NCBI GenBank assembly: GCA_011317545.1
Contig: WUJK01000007.1
Location: forward strand, 1,984,001 to 2,048,000
Direction of reading: 5' to 3'
Origin: Coniella vitis
Taxonomy: Eukaryota; Ascomycota; Sordariomycetes; Diaporthales; Schizoparmaceae
Length of the DNA: 64,000 nucleotides
Below, piece after piece: positions 61,416 to 64,000 of this stretch. Position numbers and translations under genes: made by a program. The notes below the pieces were generated by a model. The model had not been told where the DNA came from and searched no databases. It was given only the letters and a program-made list of their open reading frames with translations. Position 1 is the stretch's first letter; each line of letters begins with the position of its first letter.

Positions 61416-63068
61416 AAGAAACGGTGGTTATTTTTTCTTTTTTTCCCCTTCTCATCTTTCACATGTGGACGAGGAGTTTTCTGCTTGGAAGTTTGAGTTA
61501 TTGAGATTTCACCAAACGATACCCCGGGCAATAGTTCTGCCATTTGGTTCAGGGTTAAAGGCGTCATTTACAATGGGTTTCATTTCTCTTTCTCATAAGC
61601 ATCGTCCATGCAGTGGCAGGGTTTCTGGGCGGTTCGGAATGTGGCGTTCTTTGATTGTTTCCTTGGGAGGACAAGCAAGAGTGGCTGCGGACAGGAGCGG
61701 CCAGGTAGGGGCTACTCAAAACCTTGGCTTTCTACGTGGGAACTCACATCTTCTCTTATGATGAAGCAGCTCTTGGTGTAGCAGAATCAAACTGGTTGCG
61801 TGTGAAAGAGCGTTCAACCTACATGAGTGATGGCGTCAATTTAACGATGGGTGCTCGCTCCCATAAATAAGGAGGGTTCGAGGTTCATTCTAGTGTGCTT
61901 AAAACTGTATCTGGGATAGGGTGCACGCGTACATGGACGACTTGACAGCACGTAGCAAATGTTTCCCGAATGCGTCTACGGACGCATTCGGGATTGTTAG
62001 GGATTTGCCTCTGCGAAAGACCGGTAACTTCAAAATGGTACGATGTCAATGAAGTCAAATCCCACCGCAAAGCCCGACCGAATGGAGTGGGCCAAAGTCT
62101 CCGGCGTCGGGGCCGGAGCGGAGCACCTACAGAGGCTCGAGCCAATCAGAGATGAGGTAATTACGACTGCGTGCACGAAAGCATGCATGTTCATCAATAC
62201 TATGTACATAGTAGAGGGTTCCCCAGATGCGGAAAGAACCGTGGACGCGGAAGCAGGTGCTGCTGCTGCGCTCAAAGCCAGGTGGCAGCAAGCTCCTGGT
62301 GCAGGGGGTTGACGGAGGTCGTGCGCGAGCACACATGTTTCAGCTTTTTTTTTTTTTTTGGTCTCCTCTGCCTTTTGCTCGCTTTCTACTAGTTAAAAGC
62401 GGGATACCGATCGAGTGCCGCAATGCACAAGATGGCTGTCAATAACATTTCCCTCCTCACTCTTACTCCCATTCGTTCACAGTCTGTCACTCATGGTGAA
62501 GATGGTATGCATATTCAATGCACCTGAATTGGCGTCTCTTGGTATATAAAAAGAACTGGCGCCATTAATGAGGCTCTACAAGAGGTATTAGTACAGAGTG
62601 TAAACACTGATTCAGCGCTCAACTGTGCCGCAATAAGTGACTTCCTGAAGTATATGATACATACATAGTATAGATTGAGTACCCGCTGTACTACGTACAA
62701 AGTTACTGGGACCTTCTGGGCGTGGCCCACCAGCAGGTCTCGGCTCGGCAGTATGCCGGGTTAGGGCGGCCAGCGGTCAGGCCAGACGCCACCAGCACTG
62801 GGTGCCGCGAATCTCCAGGAGTGTGTGTTTGCGGTGACACTTTGCGAACCTCCGTTAGCCTGCAACCTCGCCTTTCCCCGGCACAGCCGATGCTTGAAGC
62901 GATTTTCATAACTCTCCTGTTTCTCTTTCTTCTCTCCCCTTCCTCCCTCCTGCTACTACATAGTATACGCTTTCTTTTCCTTCACCCTCTACGTCTTGCG
63001 CAACCATCTCGCTCATTCTAGTCTGCTGTACTAGGCGCCAATTGCATTCCCGTTACTCAATCGCCACC
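61416..63068. other. Intergenic region and HEM1 promoter
   Basis: No gene supported. It contains a perfect 13-bp hairpin (61964-61993), a 16-bp palindrome TACTATGTACATAGTA (62199-62214), further TACATAGTA copies at 62662 and 62957, and T-rich and CT-rich blocks (62345-62360 and 62910-63020). The last CT-rich block is the probable HEM1 leader. Confidence 0.5.
61964..61993. other. Perfect inverted repeat / hairpin
   Basis: Arms TCCCGAATGCGTC and GACGCATTCGGGA are exact reverse complements, 13 bp, separated by TACG. It lies about 550 bp after the SNF2 stop and 1.1 kb before HEM1. As RNA it would make a stable stem with a four-base loop; as DNA it could be a cruciform or a binding site for a dimeric protein. 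No poly-T follows it closely. Confidence 0.85.
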
Positions 63069-64000
63069 ATGGACGCTGTTCTGCGGCAGTCCAAGGCCAT
63101 GTGCCCGTTCCTCAAGAAGACGTCGCCGGCCACGCTGCGAGCTCTGTCGACCTCGACCCGTCCCGTTCGCCCTCAGGTCTCCTCGCCCTGCGGCGGCACC
63201 ATGTCCAAGCTGCAGCTGCTCGCCCACCGCTGCCCTGTCATGGGCAAGGCCATGGCCGTTCAGTCGGCCAAGTTCGGCACCATGGGCGCTGGCATTGCGG
63301 GCCTGTCTTCGCACTCCGTCGCTGCCCACCACGGCGCCAAGCTCACCAAGACTCGCAGCATGCACTCGAGCCGCAGCCAGGAAGCCCGTGCCATTGAAAC
63401 GCCTCTGTTTAGCCATGACAAATGTGTGTACTTCACGTCCCCCCATCTTCTTTTGACCCAATTCTGTTCGCTCGTTTGATACACAACAAATAGCGACCAT
63501 GCGCATCACGGCTGACATCAATTTTCCTGCCCCTCCGCAGCGCAAGCCCCTCCTGCCGCTCCTCGCCAGGCTGCACCCGCCGCCCGCCCGGTCGATTCCA
63601 GCGCCAACACGAAATTCGACTACGAAGCCTACTACACCACCGAGCTGGACAAGAAGCACAAGGACCGATCCTACCGCTACTTCAACAACATCAACCGCCT
63701 AGCAAAGGAATTTCCCCGGGCCCACATGGCCAACCGTCAAGAGCGTGTCACTGTATGGTGCGCCAACGACTACCTCGGCATGGGACGCAATCCCCACGTC
63801 TTACGCTCCATGCACGAGACCCTCGACGAATATGGTGCTGGCGCAGGTGGTACGCGCAATATTTCGGGACACAACAAGCACGCTGTCGAACTCGAGGCCA
63901 CCATTTCGCGGCTGCACGCCAAGGAAGCCGCTCTTGTCTTCTCCAGTTGCTATGTTGCCAATGATGCTACACTTGCCACTCTGGGCAGCAAGATGCCGGA
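63069..64000 (+). CDS. HEM1: 5-aminolevulinate synthase, mitochondrial (partial, 3' end outside window)
   Basis: Exons 63069-63423 and 63541 to beyond 64000; about 271 residues are visible and the coding region continues past the window. The N-terminus is a mitochondrial presequence holding two Cys-Pro dipeptides, KAMCPFLKK (Cys12) and HRCPVMGK (Cys55), the form of heme regulatory motifs known to bind heme in this enzyme. After a low-complexity Ala/Pro linker comes the catalytic core: FDYEAYYTTELDKKHKDRSY, VTVWCANDYLGMG, GAGAGGTRNISGHNKHAVELE, LHAKEAALVFSSCYVAND. The enzyme condenses glycine with succinyl-CoA in the matrix, the first and rate-limiting step of heme synthesis; the PLP lysine lies outside the window. 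The donor is GTGTGT, but joining at 63423/63541 is the only option that restores the core frame; a CTGAC branch site sits at 63511-63515. Confidence 0.93.

Overview
The window is nuclear DNA of a filamentous ascomycete. Genes have short GT-AG introns (mostly 50-160 nt) with CTAAC/CTGAC-type branch sites, coding sequence is moderately GC-rich, and intergenic stretches are rich in simple repeats. The protein set (Atg1, Sac7-type RhoGAP, Ste3-type pheromone receptor, Dal5-type MFS permease, serine-rich NYxVYG protein, SNF2 protein with a glutamine-rich tail) looks most like Dothideomycetes, probably Pleosporales. That placement is inference from remembered family resemblance, not a search.

Layout, left to right: a small single-pass membrane protein (-, 701-1486); an AT-rich gap; a TMEM14/UPF0136 protein (+, 3689-4153); the Paf1-complex subunit Ctr9 (+, 4868-8718) with a telobox upstream; a 4.1-kb gap; a Sac7-like RhoGAP (+, 12831-15729); a 3-kb gap; a Dal5-type MFS transporter (+, 18694-20652) convergent with the GPI mannosyltransferase Gpi10/PIG-B (-, 20883-23021); ornithine aminotransferase (+, 23901-25655), divergent from GPI10; a 5.9-kb gap full of short palindromic motifs; autophagy kinase Atg1 (+, 31523-34594); a PEP-mutase/isocitrate-lyase family enzyme (-, 35590-36878); an intron-containing tRNA-Val(CAC) (-, 38314-38409); a serine-rich two-TM protein with NYxVYG repeats (-, 39683-43078); a cysteine-rich putative zinc protein (+, 46477-47375); an a-factor-type pheromone receptor (-, 47870-49796); a mitochondrial single-stranded DNA-binding protein (+, 50991-51566); glutathione synthetase (-, 52074-53823); a large Rad54/ATRX-like SNF2 ATPase (+, 55529-61415); and the 5' part of 5-aminolevulinate synthase (+, 63069 to the window end).

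Most genes are conserved single-copy housekeeping genes with no common pathway. I see no secondary-metabolite cluster, no intact transposon, no CRISPR and no rRNA. I resolved exon structures by hand from frame continuity, splice consensus and family conservation; all stated splice junctions keep the reading frame.

The most unusual signals are: (1) a nine-base motif, TACATAGTA/TACTATGTA, present at least 25 times where about 0.5 is expected by chance, always outside coding exons; (2) a stop-free 51-nt intron near the ATG1 3' end; (3) readable retained introns at the 3' end of the SNF2 gene that would toggle a glutamine-rich tail; (4) NYxVYG repeats in the serine-rich membrane protein; (5) a perfect 13-bp hairpin and a perfect 22-bp palindrome in intergenic DNA; (6) a 52-nt poly-A tract next to the tRNA gene. 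None of these amounts to a demonstrated new system; the nine-base motif is the best candidate for something undescribed.
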